The notes beneath the pieces were generated by a model. That model did no database searches and was not told the DNA's origin. It saw only the letters and a program-made list of their open reading frames with translations. 52,219 nucleotides of DNA from Hoeflea sp. YIM 152468 (lineage in GTDB: Bacteria > Pseudomonadota > Alphaproteobacteria > Rhizobiales > Rhizobiaceae). How positions within the stretch are numbered: the first letter of the stretch is position 1; every line of letters begins with the position of its first letter. Shown piece after piece: positions 40,843 to 50,784 of the stretch. Position numbers and translations under genes: made by a program. The stretch spans positions 1 to 52,219 of the forward strand of contig NZ_JARGET010000027.1 of NCBI RefSeq assembly GCF_029210485.1, given 5' to 3'.

Positions 40843-41883
40843 ATGATCGTCAGACAGAAACAAACCGTACGCCGCACGCTTTTCGCAATGGGTGTCGCCG
40901 GGCTTTCGCTCGTGCCGGCAGCGGCCAGCGCCGCCGAAATCTCTCTTCAGGTCGGCACTATCGAATCGCCGACCGGTGCCAACTCTTTGGGCTGGCAGGC
41001 ATTCGAGCAGTATGTCGAGGCCGCAAGCGGTGGCGATATTGACATCGAATTGTTGCACTCCGGTCAGCTGGGCGATACCGAAAAACTGCTCGAAGGTGCG
41101 ATGATCGGCATCAACAAGATGGTGCAGGGCGACGAGACCCTGACAGGTGCCTATGCGCCGATGATGACCTGGTTCACGCCCTATTTGTTTGCCGATGAAA
41201 TGGTGATGAAGGAATTCTTCGCCAGCGATACCTTCGCCGAGATCAACGACGCCATGGCAGCCGATCTGGGGGTGCGGGCGCTGGCCGCGTCGCCTTACGG
41301 GTTTTACAATTTCATCAACAAGACCCGCCCGGTGGAAAGCCTGGAGGATCTCGCTGGTCTGAAGTTGCGCACCTTGCCCAGCAGCGAGATGACGATTCGG
41401 GCCTGGGGAGGTCTGGGCGCATCGGCAACTCCGGTGTCCTGGGGTGAGATCTACACCTCGATTCAAACCGGTGTGATCAACGGATTGGGGCATACGATCG
41501 GCATCATGGTCGACCAGAAATATTATGAGGTTGCCAAGAATGTCACGCTGGACAACAGCTTCGGCGTGGTCAATTTCTACCTGGTCAACGAGGCATTCTG
41601 GCAGGGACTGAACGACCAGCAGCGCGCGATCCTGAAGCGCGGCGCGCAGATCGGCGCGGCGACCGAGTTCGGCGTCGCAGCCTACCGCAACCGTGTCGAG
41701 GGACTGCAGACACTGGAAGAGAACGGCGTTGATATCCGTCCGATCTCCGATGTCGAGCGCCAACGGCTGCGTCAGGCAGCGCAGGAAAGTGTCCTTCCCT
41801 GGTTGCAGGAACAGGTCGATCCGGCGCTGATTGAAAAGGTCTTTGCCGAAGTTGAGGCGATCGAAGCTCGACTGAATCGCTGA
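40843..41883 (+). CDS. TRAP transporter solute-binding protein (DctP type)
   Basis: A 346-aa periplasmic protein. Signal peptide about 1-31 (VPAAASAA). DctP family features include the start of the mature part (ISLQVGTIESPTGANS), the ligand-arginine loop AGLKLRTLPSSEM, and the QTGVINGLGH segment. It captures a small acid for the DctQM membrane partners downstream. Adjacent HisD/HpsN-like enzyme suggests a sulfonated diol such as dihydroxypropanesulfonate, but this is inference. Confidence 0.88.
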   Translation: MIVRQKQTVRRTLFAMGVAGLSLVPAAASAAEISLQVGTIESPTGANSLGWQAFEQYVEAASGGDIDIELLHSGQLGDTEKLLEGAMIGINKMVQGDETLTGAYAPMMTWFTPYLFADEMVMKEFFASDTFAEINDAMAADLGVRALAASPYGFYNFINKTRPVESLEDLAGLKLRTLPSSEMTIRAWGGLGASATPVSWGEIYTSIQTGVINGLGHTIGIMVDQKYYEVAKNVTLDNSFGVVNFYLVNEAFWQGLNDQQRAILKRGAQIGAATEFGVAAYRNRVEGLQTLEENGVDIRPISDVERQRLRQAAQESVLPWLQEQVDPALIEKVFAEVEAIEARLNR

Positions 41884-42054
41884 TCCGCTGAGCCGATGCA
41901 TGGCGGGTTCAGTCGGTTTGATTGATAACGTACATGCACTCATTCAAGCTGTTGCAGCGGTCCCTGCGCATCATGCTGGATGTGTGGGCCAGTAGTGACG
42001 GAGCCGGCCCAGTGCCGGCTTCGCCATTCCCACGAGACACGACAGGAGACCTGG

Positions 42055-42528
42055 ATGCGATCCGCATTTGCCCTTTTTGATACAGTCCTGCGCTTTGCCA
42101 TAGGCCTTGCAATGGCAGGCATCATGCTGGCGATCTGCCTTCAGGTTGTTGCCCGCGGTACCACCGGCGCGCTGCCCTGGCCGGAAGAACTAAGCGTAAT
42201 TCTGATGATCTGGGGGCTGCTTCTGGCCGCTGCCTATGTCCTGAACGAACGCGGTCATGTCGGCATCACCTATTTCGTCGAGCAGTTGGGCCCGAAAACG
42301 GGTCCCTTCATGATCGCGGCGATGCATTTTCTGATCATTCTGTTTTCGGCAGCGGTCATCTATGGCTCGATTGACAAGCTTGGCTCGGTCGCGCGGTTGC
42401 GCACAGGCGCGCTTGGCATCAGCCGGGCCGTTCCCAACCTGGCGATCCCGGTCGCATGTGCACTTTATATCGTTGTCTCGGTGCGGATCATCGTTGAATC
42501 CTTTGACCAGTGGCGGAACCCGGGATGA
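42055..42528 (+). CDS. TRAP transporter small permease (DctQ type)
   Basis: A 157-aa protein with four transmembrane helices and the typical RGTTGALPWPEELSVILMIW region. The ATG at 42055 has GGAGACC upstream; the longer frame from 41980 lies in the intergenic gap. Stop and next ATG overlap (ATGA at 42525-42528), so translation is coupled to the large permease. It forms the membrane complex with DctM. Confidence 0.88.
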   Translation: MRSAFALFDTVLRFAIGLAMAGIMLAICLQVVARGTTGALPWPEELSVILMIWGLLLAAAYVLNERGHVGITYFVEQLGPKTGPFMIAAMHFLIILFSAAVIYGSIDKLGSVARLRTGALGISRAVPNLAIPVACALYIVVSVRIIVESFDQWRNPG

Positions 42529-43820
42529 CCATTCTAGCACTTGCTACAACCTTCGTTGTTCTCACCGTTCTGGGAATGCCGATTGCCTTCGTGATTGGGG
42601 CCGCGTGTCTCGTCGCGCTGCTGATCAGCGGTCAAAGCCTGACCCTGCTGTCGCATTTCATGTATATCGGAGTGGACTCCTTCGTGCTGGTCGCGGTTCC
42701 GATGTTCGTGCTGACGGGCGAGATCATGCTGAGGGGGCGGATGACCGGCGCGCTGACCGATTTCGCCGATGTCATTGTCGGCCGCATCCGCGGCGGCATG
42801 GGCCACACCAACATCGCCGCCAGCGTCTTTTTTGCCGGAATCACCGGCTCGGCCTCGGCCGATACCACTGCGCTGGGTTCGGTGCTGATTCCGACCATGG
42901 CGGAAAAGGGCTACAGCCGTGCCTATGCGACCGCGGTGACGATTGCGTCTTCGGTAATCGGGCCGATCATCCCGCCCAGCCTGACTTTCGTGATCTATGC
43001 GATGGCGGTCGGCGGCGTTTCGGTCGGCGAGCTGTTCCTTGCCGGAATCATTCCCGGCGTGCTCGTGGCCATTGCCTTGATGGTGATGAATTACCGGATT
43101 TCGCTGGCGCGGAACTATGAAAAGCGCACCGAACGCTATCCGATCGGATTTGTCCTGACCACGATGCGCCGCAGCCTCCTGGTGCTGGTGATGCCGGTCC
43201 TGATCGTGGCCGGAGTGCTCAGCGGCGATTTCACCGCAACCGAAGCCGCCGCGGTGGCCTCGATCTATGCGCTTGTGATCTGCATGGTGGTCACCCGCAC
43301 ATTGAAATTTCGCGAGCTGCCTGACGTTTTCTTCAACACCGCCAAGACCAGTTCGATCATGTTCCTGCTGCTGGCGACCAGTTCGGTGCTGAGCTACATC
43401 CTGGCGACGCAGGGCGTGCCGACGATGATCGCCAACTTTTTCCAGGCCGTTACCGACAACAAATACGTCTTCCTGTTGCTGATGAATATCTCGCTGTTGA
43501 TGATCGGTCTGGTGCTGGACCTGTTCCCGGCGATCATCATCTTTGGGCCGATTTTTGCCGGGATCGCCCAGAGCTATGGGGTGGACCCGATCCAGTTCGG
43601 CGTGGTGTTCTGCGTCAATCTTCTGATCGGGCTGAACACGCCGCCGGTGGGATCGGGTCTGTTCCTTGGCGCAGCGGTCGGCAAGGTCCGGCTGGAAGAC
43701 CTGATCCGAGAGGTGCGACCCTTCATTCTGATGGAAATCGTCGTGCTGTTGATCCTGACCTATGTACCCTTCCTGACCACAACGCTCCCGCGCACCGTAA
43801 TCGGGTTCTTCGGCGGCTGA
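42525..43820 (+). CDS. TRAP transporter large permease (DctM type)
   Basis: A 431-aa permease of about 12 helices: VFFAGITGSASADTTALGSVLIP is the family signature region, followed by PPSLTFVIYA, FTATEAAAVASIYA and LNTPPVGSGLFL. It imports the substrate with a sodium gradient. ATG at 42525 was chosen because it overlaps the DctQ stop; the frame also reads from 42510. Confidence 0.9.
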   Translation: MTILALATTFVVLTVLGMPIAFVIGAACLVALLISGQSLTLLSHFMYIGVDSFVLVAVPMFVLTGEIMLRGRMTGALTDFADVIVGRIRGGMGHTNIAASVFFAGITGSASADTTALGSVLIPTMAEKGYSRAYATAVTIASSVIGPIIPPSLTFVIYAMAVGGVSVGELFLAGIIPGVLVAIALMVMNYRISLARNYEKRTERYPIGFVLTTMRRSLLVLVMPVLIVAGVLSGDFTATEAAAVASIYALVICMVVTRTLKFRELPDVFFNTAKTSSIMFLLLATSSVLSYILATQGVPTMIANFFQAVTDNKYVFLLLMNISLLMIGLVLDLFPAIIIFGPIFAGIAQSYGVDPIQFGVVFCVNLLIGLNTPPVGSGLFLGAAVGKVRLEDLIREVRPFILMEIVVLLILTYVPFLTTTLPRTVIGFFGG

Positions 43821-43863
43821 TCGTGGCGGAAATCCCGTCTTCGCAACAACATGGACTGATATA

Positions 43864-45156
43864 ATGACAGTACAGACTGAGTTTCCGAGCGTTTCTTTCG
43901 TCAAACACCCCACGCGCAGCGCCGTGTCTGACAACGCGCCGGTCGAAACGCTGGTGGCCGAAATTCTGGCCGCCGTCCGCACCAAGGGCGATGCGGCGGT
44001 ACGGGAATATTCGCGCCAGTTCGACAAGGCTGATCTGGATGCGTTCGAGGTCACCCAGGCCGAGCGTGAGCAAGCACTTGCCGCGCTCGAGCCCCAGAGC
44101 CGAGCCGACACCGAATTTGCGATCGCCAATGTTCGTGCCTTTGCCGAGGCGCAGCTTGCGACAATGAAGCCGCTGGAGGTCGAATTGCTGCCGGGCGTGC
44201 ATATGGGCCATCGCGTGATCCCGATCGATCGGGTTGGCTGTTATGTGCCCGGCGGGCGCTATCCGCTGTTGTCGGCGCCGGTGATGACCCTCGTGCCGGC
44301 CAAGGTTGCCGGTGTGGGTGAAGTTGTGGCCTGCCTGCCGCCAAACGCGCATCCGGCAATGATTGCCGGCTGTCACCTGTCGGGCGCCGACCGGATCTTC
44401 AAGATCGGTGGTGCGCAGGCAATTGCGGCGATGGCCTACGGCACCGAAACCGTGCCCAAGGTCGACAAGATCGTCGGCCCCGGCAATGCCTTCGTCAACG
44501 AAGCCAAACGACAGGTCTTTGGCCCGATCGGCATCGACCAGCTGGCCGGTCCCTCGGAGATCTATATCCTGGCCGATGAAACCGGCGATGCCGAGATGAT
44601 TGCCACGGACCTGCTGGCGCAGGCCGAGCATGATGTTCGCACCCGGGTCGGTCTTATCACCACCCATGAGCCGTTGGCGCATGCGGTGCTTGCCGAAGTC
44701 GAACGGCAGCTGGTCGGACTGTCCACAGCAGAGACCGCGGGCACAGCATGGCGCGATTACGGCGAAATCGCCCTGTGTGCCGATGAAGCGGCGATGATTG
44801 CCTATTCCGATCACATTGCGGCGGAGCATCTGCAGGTTCATACCGCCGATGCGATGAATTTCGCGCTCAAGCTGCGAAATTATGGGTCATTGTTCATCGG
44901 TGAGTTGGCCTCGGTGGTCTATTCTGACAAATGCTCGGGCACCAACCACACGCTGCCGACCATGGCGGCTGGGCGTTATACCGGCGGGCTGTGGGTCGGC
45001 ACCTATGTCAAGATCGCCACCCATCAATGGCTGACCGCTGAAGGCGTTGCACAGGTTGCGCCTCCGGCGGTCCGTCAGAGTGCGAATGAAGGCCTCGAAG
45101 GCCACCGTCTTGCCGCGCAGCTGCGGCTCGACCGGCTGCAGGTGCAAGGACAATAG
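43864..45156 (+). CDS. HisD family dehydrogenase, HpsN-like
   Basis: A 430-aa protein of the histidinol dehydrogenase family. The zinc/catalytic region is visible ([19 protein letters not shown], and AAEHLQV with the Glu-His pair). It has [23 protein letters not shown] where true HisD has another motif, a change typical of HpsN (dihydroxypropanesulfonate dehydrogenase) relatives. It is not near histidine genes and follows a TRAP transporter by 43 bp, both of which argue for a catabolic role: NAD-dependent oxidation of a sulfonated or other diol. The exact substrate is inferred. Confidence 0.78.
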   Translation: MTVQTEFPSVSFVKHPTRSAVSDNAPVETLVAEILAAVRTKGDAAVREYSRQFDKADLDAFEVTQAEREQALAALEPQSRADTEFAIANVRAFAEAQLATMKPLEVELLPGVHMGHRVIPIDRVGCYVPGGRYPLLSAPVMTLVPAKVAGVGEVVACLPPNAHPAMIAGCHLSGADRIFKIGGAQAIAAMAYGTETVPKVDKIVGPGNAFVNEAKRQVFGPIGIDQLAGPSEIYILADETGDAEMIATDLLAQAEHDVRTRVGLITTHEPLAHAVLAEVERQLVGLSTAETAGTAWRDYGEIALCADEAAMIAYSDHIAAEHLQVHTADAMNFALKLRNYGSLFIGELASVVYSDKCSGTNHTLPTMAAGRYTGGLWVGTYVKIATHQWLTAEGVAQVAPPAVRQSANEGLEGHRLAAQLRLDRLQVQGQ

Positions 45157-45200
45157 GTTTCGCACACGGTGTGCTGAGCGATCTGCCCTCCAGGATCAAG

Positions 45201-45230
45201 ACCCGCGTGCCACGGCGCGCGGGTTTTTTT
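45201..45230 (+). terminator. Rho-independent terminator of the TRAP/HpsN operon
   Basis: 10-bp G/C-rich stem ACCCGCGTGC / GCGCGCGGGT (one G-T pair) with loop CACG, followed by seven T. It lies 44 nt past the HpsN-like stop. The remaining 45231-45470 has no gene. Confidence 0.9.
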
Positions 45231-45470
45231 GTGCCGCCACATCGACGCGCAGACTGGACCCGTGCGGCAAGAACAACCGGGTAGCCGGGTGTGAAGCGAG
45301 GCAGACAGGAGGAGATCGAACCGGCTCATGGCCGGCCATGGATGCCGGGTGGCCCAGCCTCCATCGGGCCCAAAACCAGATGGTTGCTGACGATTGCAGG
45401 AATTCCCCCTATCCAGCTTCGGTATTTATGATGGTAAGACAGGTCGAGAACAGTGACCGGGGAGTTTCAG

Positions 45471-46508
45471 GTGACAAAAAAGCAAGGAACGAAAGCCACG
45501 CTCGCTGAGGTTGCGGCGATGGCCGAGGTCGATGTGTCGACGGTTTCACGGGTCTTGCGTGGTCAGAGCGAGCAACGCATACGCGCTGAAACCAGGGATC
45601 GCATTCTCGAGGTTGCCAAGAAGCTCAATTATCGCGCCAACTACACGGCCCGCGCCTTGCGCATGTCGCGCACGTTCACGCTCGGCATTGTCGTGCCGCA
45701 GCTTGATAACCCGGTTTTTTCCGCCGCTATCCGCGGGGCTGAAAACCATGCGGCCAAGAACGGCTATTCCTTGCTGATTTCCCACCGTGACCCAGGAGAC
45801 GCGGGAACAACGATTGCCAAGCTGTCGCAGATGAACCGGGTCGATGGTTTGCTGGTGGCCAGCCTCGACGCCGATGAAGTGTTGCGCAGCGACCTTGCCG
45901 AGGCAAATGTTCCCTACGTGCTGTTGAACCGTCTGTTGCCGGGCACTGCCCTTTCCGTGGTTCTCGATAGCCAGGAGGCGGCGCGACGGGCGACGGAGTA
46001 CCTGATTTCGCTCGGGCATCGCCGTATTGGCCATCTCGGCGGACGCCCCGGCGGCTTCAACGCCCAGGAACGTCTGGCCGGATACAAGATGGCGCTGGAC
46101 GCGGCCAACATCCCTTTTGATCCACGTCTGGTAACCATGGGCGATTACACCTTCGATGCCGGTCGGGTGTCGGTGCGGGAGTTGGCCAAGACCGACGCCA
46201 CCGCGATCATGGCGGCTACCCTGGTTTCGGCGGCAGGTGCGATGGCCGAACTGCGGCTTGCAGGCTGGCAATTGCCCCAGGAAATGTCGGTCATTGCACT
46301 CCATGATGCACTTTTTGCCGAAATGCTGTTTCCGGCCTTGAGTACCGTGATGATGCCGACGGAAGAGATGGGGCGGGTTGCCGCGGACCTGTTGATTCGC
46401 AAGCTGTCCGGGGAAGATCCCGACCCGGTTCGAGCCTTGCCGCCGGGGCGGCTGATCATCCGCGATTCGACCGTTGCTCCCCGATCCGGCGCACGAATTT
46501 CCAAATAA
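45471..46508 (+). CDS. LacI family transcriptional regulator
   Basis: A 345-aa regulator. N-terminal helix-turn-helix about residues 6-30 (LAEVAAMAEVDVSTVSRVL), then hinge and a periplasmic-binding-like effector domain starting ALRMSRTFTLGIVVPQ. GTG at 45471 was chosen because GGGAG lies 7 nt upstream; another GTG at 45453 is less likely. It is upstream of the FAD oxidase/kinase/ABC operon, whose promoter carries a typical LacI operator, so it probably represses that operon. Confidence 0.87.
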   Translation: MTKKQGTKATLAEVAAMAEVDVSTVSRVLRGQSEQRIRAETRDRILEVAKKLNYRANYTARALRMSRTFTLGIVVPQLDNPVFSAAIRGAENHAAKNGYSLLISHRDPGDAGTTIAKLSQMNRVDGLLVASLDADEVLRSDLAEANVPYVLLNRLLPGTALSVVLDSQEAARRATEYLISLGHRRIGHLGGRPGGFNAQERLAGYKMALDAANIPFDPRLVTMGDYTFDAGRVSVRELAKTDATAIMAATLVSAAGAMAELRLAGWQLPQEMSVIALHDALFAEMLFPALSTVMMPTEEMGRVAADLLIRKLSGEDPDPVRALPPGRLIIRDSTVAPRSGARISK

Positions 46509-46522
46509 TCGTTGTCCCCTGC

Positions 46523-46570
46523 TTGACAGGTCGCGGGTGCTGGCTGTAATTCTGAACAAACGATTGTTCA
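46523..46570 (+). promoter_or_regulatory. sigma70 promoter with LacI-type operator
   Basis: TTGACA (46523-46528), 16 nt, TGTAAT (46545-46550): strong -35/-10. The palindrome TGAACAAACGATTGTTCA (46553-46570; arms TGAACAA / TTGTTCA with CG near the centre) covers the predicted start point. It is 52 nt before the FAD oxidase ATG. LacI-type repressors usually bind such CG-centred palindromes. Confidence 0.75.
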
Positions 46571-46622
46571 AGGTTGTTTGAGCGGCGTAACCAGAAATTG
46601 TAGCCATCGAAAAGGAAACCTG

Positions 46623-48125
46623 ATGTCGAGTTCGCAGCCCCAATCGCCGGCGCCCGCAGCACTGAGTGTTCTTCAGGCCGAGTTCACAAACATTGTCGGT
46701 GCGGAGAATGTGCTCACTGACGAAGCCGACCGGCGCTCGTTTGCGCATGACCGGTTGCCGTTTGCGAATTTCTGCGAACGGCTCGACAAGCTGGCCGGCG
46801 TCTTGCCGCGTCTGGTGTTGCGACCCGGATCCGCCGATGAAGTTCAGGCCATCGTCACTACAGCGCGGCGGCTGGGCGTGCAGCTGATCCCGTTCGGAAA
46901 CGGCTCGGGTGTTCTTGGTGGTGCGATTCCGGTGTCAGCCGAAGTGACCGTCGATCTGCGGCGGCTTGACCGGATCGTCTCCGTCGATCCGGCCAATGCC
47001 ATGGTCACTGTTCAGGCCGGAATGAACGGCGGCGTCTTCGAGGCGGAGCTCAACGCCCAAGGCTATACGACCGGTCATCTGCCCCAGTCGATCGAGATTT
47101 CCACGGTGGGCGGCTGGGCTGCGTGCCGCGGCGGCGGCCAGGCCTCCAGCCGTTACGGCAAGATCGAGGACATGGTGGTCGGGCTCAAGGCAGTCCTGCC
47201 GGACGGCACCGCGATCAACATCCGCCCGGTGGCCCGCCGCGCGACCGGGCCGTCCATCCGCGATATCCTGGTGGGCAGCGAAGGCACGCTCGGCATCATC
47301 ACCGAAGTCACCATGCGGCTGTGGAAGCTGCCCGAGGTCGAGCGTGGCGTGGTGCTGGCATTCCCGTCCGAGGCGGCGGCGCTGGATGCGGCGCGCGACA
47401 TCATGCAGGCCGAACTGCGGCCATTGGTTGCGCGGATTTATGATGCCCAGGAAAGCAGCGAGCGCACGGAAAACATGGCCGAATTTCAGGCGCGTCCGAT
47501 CCTGGCTATCTATGTCTTTGCTGGCCGCGAGCCGATGGTGACCACCGAGCAGCAGATGGCGATGGAAATCTGCCGCCAGCATGATGCGGTGGAAGCAGGG
47601 CAGGCGCCTTATGACCACTGGCGCAAGAATCGCTACGTGGCGTTTTCCGCCCAGTGGCAGAAGGCAGGCTATTTCAACGACACGATCGAGATCACCGGCA
47701 ACTGGTCGGCCTTGCCGGAGATGTTTGAGACGATGGGCAAGGCGGTCCGGGAGATCTGCCCGGACGTTTATTTCGGCGCGCATTGGTCGCATATCTATCC
47801 CGAAGGTGCGTGCCAGTACATGACCATCAGGCTTCCACCCATGGACCATGAAAAGGCGCTGCCTCTGCATGCGCAGATGTGGCAGGCGATCGAAGAGCTG
47901 ACGCTGGAGCACGAAGGATCGATTGCCCATCACCATGGTGTGGGCGTGTTCCGCAATGGCTGGATCGAGCGCGAGCTTGGCGGCGCATTGCCAATGCTGC
48001 AGCAGATCAAGGATGCGCTTGACCCTGGCAATCTGATGAACCCGGGCAAGCTCGGCCTGCGGCTGCCGGAAGGCGCCGTGGTCGTCGGCCAGCTCAATCC
48101 TGCAACACCAGGCCAAGAGAGCTGA
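46623..48125 (+). CDS. FAD-linked oxidase (GlcD / alkyl-DHAP synthase-like)
   Basis: A 500-aa protein. FAD_binding_4 domain (about 60-240) with LIPFGNGSGVLGGA and QASSRYGKIEDMVVG, then an FAD-oxidase C-terminal domain with GAHWSHIYPEGACQYMT, the triple His in IAHHHGVGVFRN, and a DPGNLMNPGKLG ending. The HHH motif is that of alkyldihydroxyacetonephosphate synthases, but the adjacent kinase and ABC transporter suggest sugar, polyol or hydroxy-acid oxidation. ATG 46623 has AAAGGAAA upstream. Confidence 0.8.
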   Translation: MSSSQPQSPAPAALSVLQAEFTNIVGAENVLTDEADRRSFAHDRLPFANFCERLDKLAGVLPRLVLRPGSADEVQAIVTTARRLGVQLIPFGNGSGVLGGAIPVSAEVTVDLRRLDRIVSVDPANAMVTVQAGMNGGVFEAELNAQGYTTGHLPQSIEISTVGGWAACRGGGQASSRYGKIEDMVVGLKAVLPDGTAINIRPVARRATGPSIRDILVGSEGTLGIITEVTMRLWKLPEVERGVVLAFPSEAAALDAARDIMQAELRPLVARIYDAQESSERTENMAEFQARPILAIYVFAGREPMVTTEQQMAMEICRQHDAVEAGQAPYDHWRKNRYVAFSAQWQKAGYFNDTIEITGNWSALPEMFETMGKAVREICPDVYFGAHWSHIYPEGACQYMTIRLPPMDHEKALPLHAQMWQAIEELTLEHEGSIAHHHGVGVFRNGWIERELGGALPMLQQIKDALDPGNLMNPGKLGLRLPEGAVVVGQLNPATPGQES

Positions 48126-48126
48126 T

Positions 48127-49669
48127 GTGAGCAACGACCTTTTTCTAGGTATCGACCTGGGCGCCGGGTCGCTGAAGGTGACGCTGATCGACGCGACAGG
48201 CGCCGTCGTTGCCGAGGCGGCTGCGCCGGTGACAACGGCGGCGCCGGAAAGCGGCTGGAGCGAGCAGGACCCGGCGAACTGGTGGACTGCGGTTTGCTCG
48301 GCCCTGCCACGGCTCCTGGAAAAAGGCCAGGGTTGAGGCATCGCGGGTTGTGGCCCTGTCGGTTTCCGCCGGCGCGCATACCCAGGTGCTCGAAGATGAC
48401 AATGGCGCCGTCATCCGTCCGGCGATCCTGTGGAATGACCAGCGCGCGTCCGCGCAGACGCAGGCTTTGCGCGACGCCGCGGATGCCCGAATTCTCGAGC
48501 TTTCTGGCAATCGCGCCAATCCGACATGGACGCTTCCGCAGATGCTCTGGCTGAAGCAAAACGAGCCCGACAACTTCGCCCGCGTCAAACGTTTGTATCT
48601 TGCCAAGGACTGGATCCGGAGCCGGTTTACCGGCGACTGGATGACCGACCCCATCGATGCGGCCGGGACCTTGATGTCAGTGGCCGACGGATCAAGCTGG
48701 TCGCCCGAGCTTTGCGACATGATCGGCTGGAACCTGGAAACCCTGCCACCCATTTCTCCGTCGACCGCCAGGGCGGGAACCGTCAGCGCACAAGCCGCGC
48801 GCGAGACAGGATTGGCAGAAGGAACGCCAGTCATCGTCGGTGCATCGGACACGGCGGTGGAAACCTACGGTGCCGGACTGACCGAGCCGGGGCTCGGAGT
48901 GATCAAGCTTGCGACCGCAGCAACCGTCAGCGTGCTGTCGCCCGATCTGCATGCCAGCAACACGGTGATCAACTATCCGCATGTCATGCCGGACCAGTTC
49001 TATGTGATCGCGGCGACAAATTCCTGCGCTTCGGCCCACAAATGGCTTCGCGACACGTTCTTCATGAGCCCGGGCGCAGACGGCTCCGCGGCATTCGACC
49101 GGATGGAAACACTCGCATCGTCAGTGCCGGTTGGGTCGGAAGGCTTGTTCTTTCATCCCTATCTCAACGGCGAACGCAGCCCCCATTGGGATCCGCTGTT
49201 GCGGGCCGAGTTCGCCGGAATCGGTTTTCAGCACGGCCCCGGCCATTTCGTCCGTGCGCTTTATGAAGGCGTGGCCTTCTCGCTGCGCGATTGCCGCGAA
49301 GCACTGGCTGTCCAGGGATTGAAGTTTTCCACGGCCCGGCTGATTGGCGGGGGGACGCAAAGCGTGCTCTGGTGCCAGATCGTTGCCGATGTGCTTGGTG
49401 TCGATGTGGAACTGCCCGGCAATGGCGACGCCTCGTTTGGCGCTGCACTTCTTGCCGGCGTCGGCGTCGGCGCCTTTGCCGATGAAGCGGCGGCGGCCAA
49501 GGCTGCCATAAGGGTCTCCCGTCGGATTGCACCAAATCCGGAAAATGCGGCGTTCTATTCCGAGGCGCACGCAATCTACGTCGACATTCAAAAGGCATTG
49601 TCGCCTATCCATCACCGTATCGCCCGCCTGCAAAGCAGCCGCGGCGTCTCCCCGATGAAAGAGGATTGA
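48127..49669 (+). pseudogene. FGGY carbohydrate kinase (xylulokinase-like) with single-base frameshift
   Basis: The first part (48127-48336) begins with GTG and GIDLGAGSLKVTL (ATP-binding motif) and ends at a TGA after LLEKGQG. The rest (from about 48325, open to 49669) continues in another frame, VVALSVSAGAHTQVLED and on to AAL-type C-terminal motifs GGGTQSVLWCQIVADVLG. Removing one A from the A5 run at 48320-48324 restores LLEKARVEASRVVALS, which fits the family without a gap. The full protein would have about 513 aa. Either this is a real inactivating or phase-variable change, or a sequencing error. Confidence 0.8.
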
Positions 49670-49672
49670 ACC

Positions 49673-50740
49673 ATGGCGCAAGTCAAACTCTCGGCCGTGC
49701 GCAAGGCCTATGGACCGGTTGTTGCCGTCCATGGCGTCGACCTGGTCATCGAAGATGGCGAACTGGTGGTGTTTCTGGGCCCGTCGGGGTGTGGCAAATC
49801 CACGACACTGCGGATGATTGCGGGGCTGGAGACGATTACCAGCGGCACCTTGCATATCGGTGATCGCGACGTAACGGCGCTGGAACCCAAGGACCGCAAC
49901 ATCGCCATGGTGTTCCAGAATTACGCGCTGTATCCGCACAAGACCATCCGCGAAAACCTCGCCTTCGGCCTGCGCATGCACAAGATGGATCGGGCCGAGA
50001 TAGACAAGCGCGTCAGCGAGGCATCAAATGTTCTCGGCCTCGACGAGCTGCTCGACCGCAAGCCGCGCCAGCTCTCCGGTGGCCAGATGCAGCGTGTCGC
50101 CCTGGGTCGGGCGCTGGTTCGCGAACCGGAAGTCTTTCTTCTCGATGAGCCGCTCTCCAATCTGGATGCCAAACTCCGCGTCAAGATGCGTGAGGAGATC
50201 GCCAGGCTGCAAAAGCAGGTGGGCACCTCCATGGTGTATGTGACCCATGACCAGGTCGAGGCGATGACGCTGGCAGACCGGATCGTGATCATGAAGGATG
50301 GCCATGTCCAGCAGGTTGGTGCGCCGCTCGAAGTCTACGACCGGCCGGCCAATCTGTTTGTCGCCGGCTTCATCGGATCACCGGAAATGAACCTCGTCGA
50401 GGGACGCATCGTGCAGGGGCGGTTTCAGGCGGGCGAATTCTCGATCGATCTGCCGCAAGGCATGACGGTGCCGGAAAATGCAGCGGTCTCGCTCTGCATC
50501 CGGCCCGAACACATCGAGATCGACGACAACACCGCAGATCTCGCCTTCACCGCCGACATTATCGAGCAGCTTGGCGCCCAAACCCTTTGTGCCGGCACCG
50601 CAAAGGGCGTGAGGCTACGGGTCATGACGACCCGGCGGGATGATGCGCACAGGGGGTCTGTCTTTTCGCTGCGGTTCCCGGCGGACCGGCTTCATTTCTT
50701 CAACTCGGACACCGGGCAACGCATCTCTACTGAGCATTAA
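49673..50740 (+). CDS. ABC transporter ATP-binding protein (UgpC/MalK type)
   Basis: A 355-aa ATPase: Walker A GPSGCGKST (about 38-46), Q-loop VFQNYALYPH, signature LSGGQMQR, Walker B VFLLDEPLSNLDA, H-loop VYVTHD, then a C-terminal TOBE-like regulatory domain from about 240. It powers sugar, polyol or glycerol-phosphate import. It starts 3 bp after the kinase stop and is 44 bp ahead of the binding protein. Confidence 0.93.
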   Translation: MAQVKLSAVRKAYGPVVAVHGVDLVIEDGELVVFLGPSGCGKSTTLRMIAGLETITSGTLHIGDRDVTALEPKDRNIAMVFQNYALYPHKTIRENLAFGLRMHKMDRAEIDKRVSEASNVLGLDELLDRKPRQLSGGQMQRVALGRALVREPEVFLLDEPLSNLDAKLRVKMREEIARLQKQVGTSMVYVTHDQVEAMTLADRIVIMKDGHVQQVGAPLEVYDRPANLFVAGFIGSPEMNLVEGRIVQGRFQAGEFSIDLPQGMTVPENAAVSLCIRPEHIEIDDNTADLAFTADIIEQLGAQTLCAGTAKGVRLRVMTTRRDDAHRGSVFSLRFPADRLHFFNSDTGQRISTEH

Positions 50741-50784
50741 CCGCATCCTCTATCACATGATAGAAAACCTGGGAGGAGACTACG

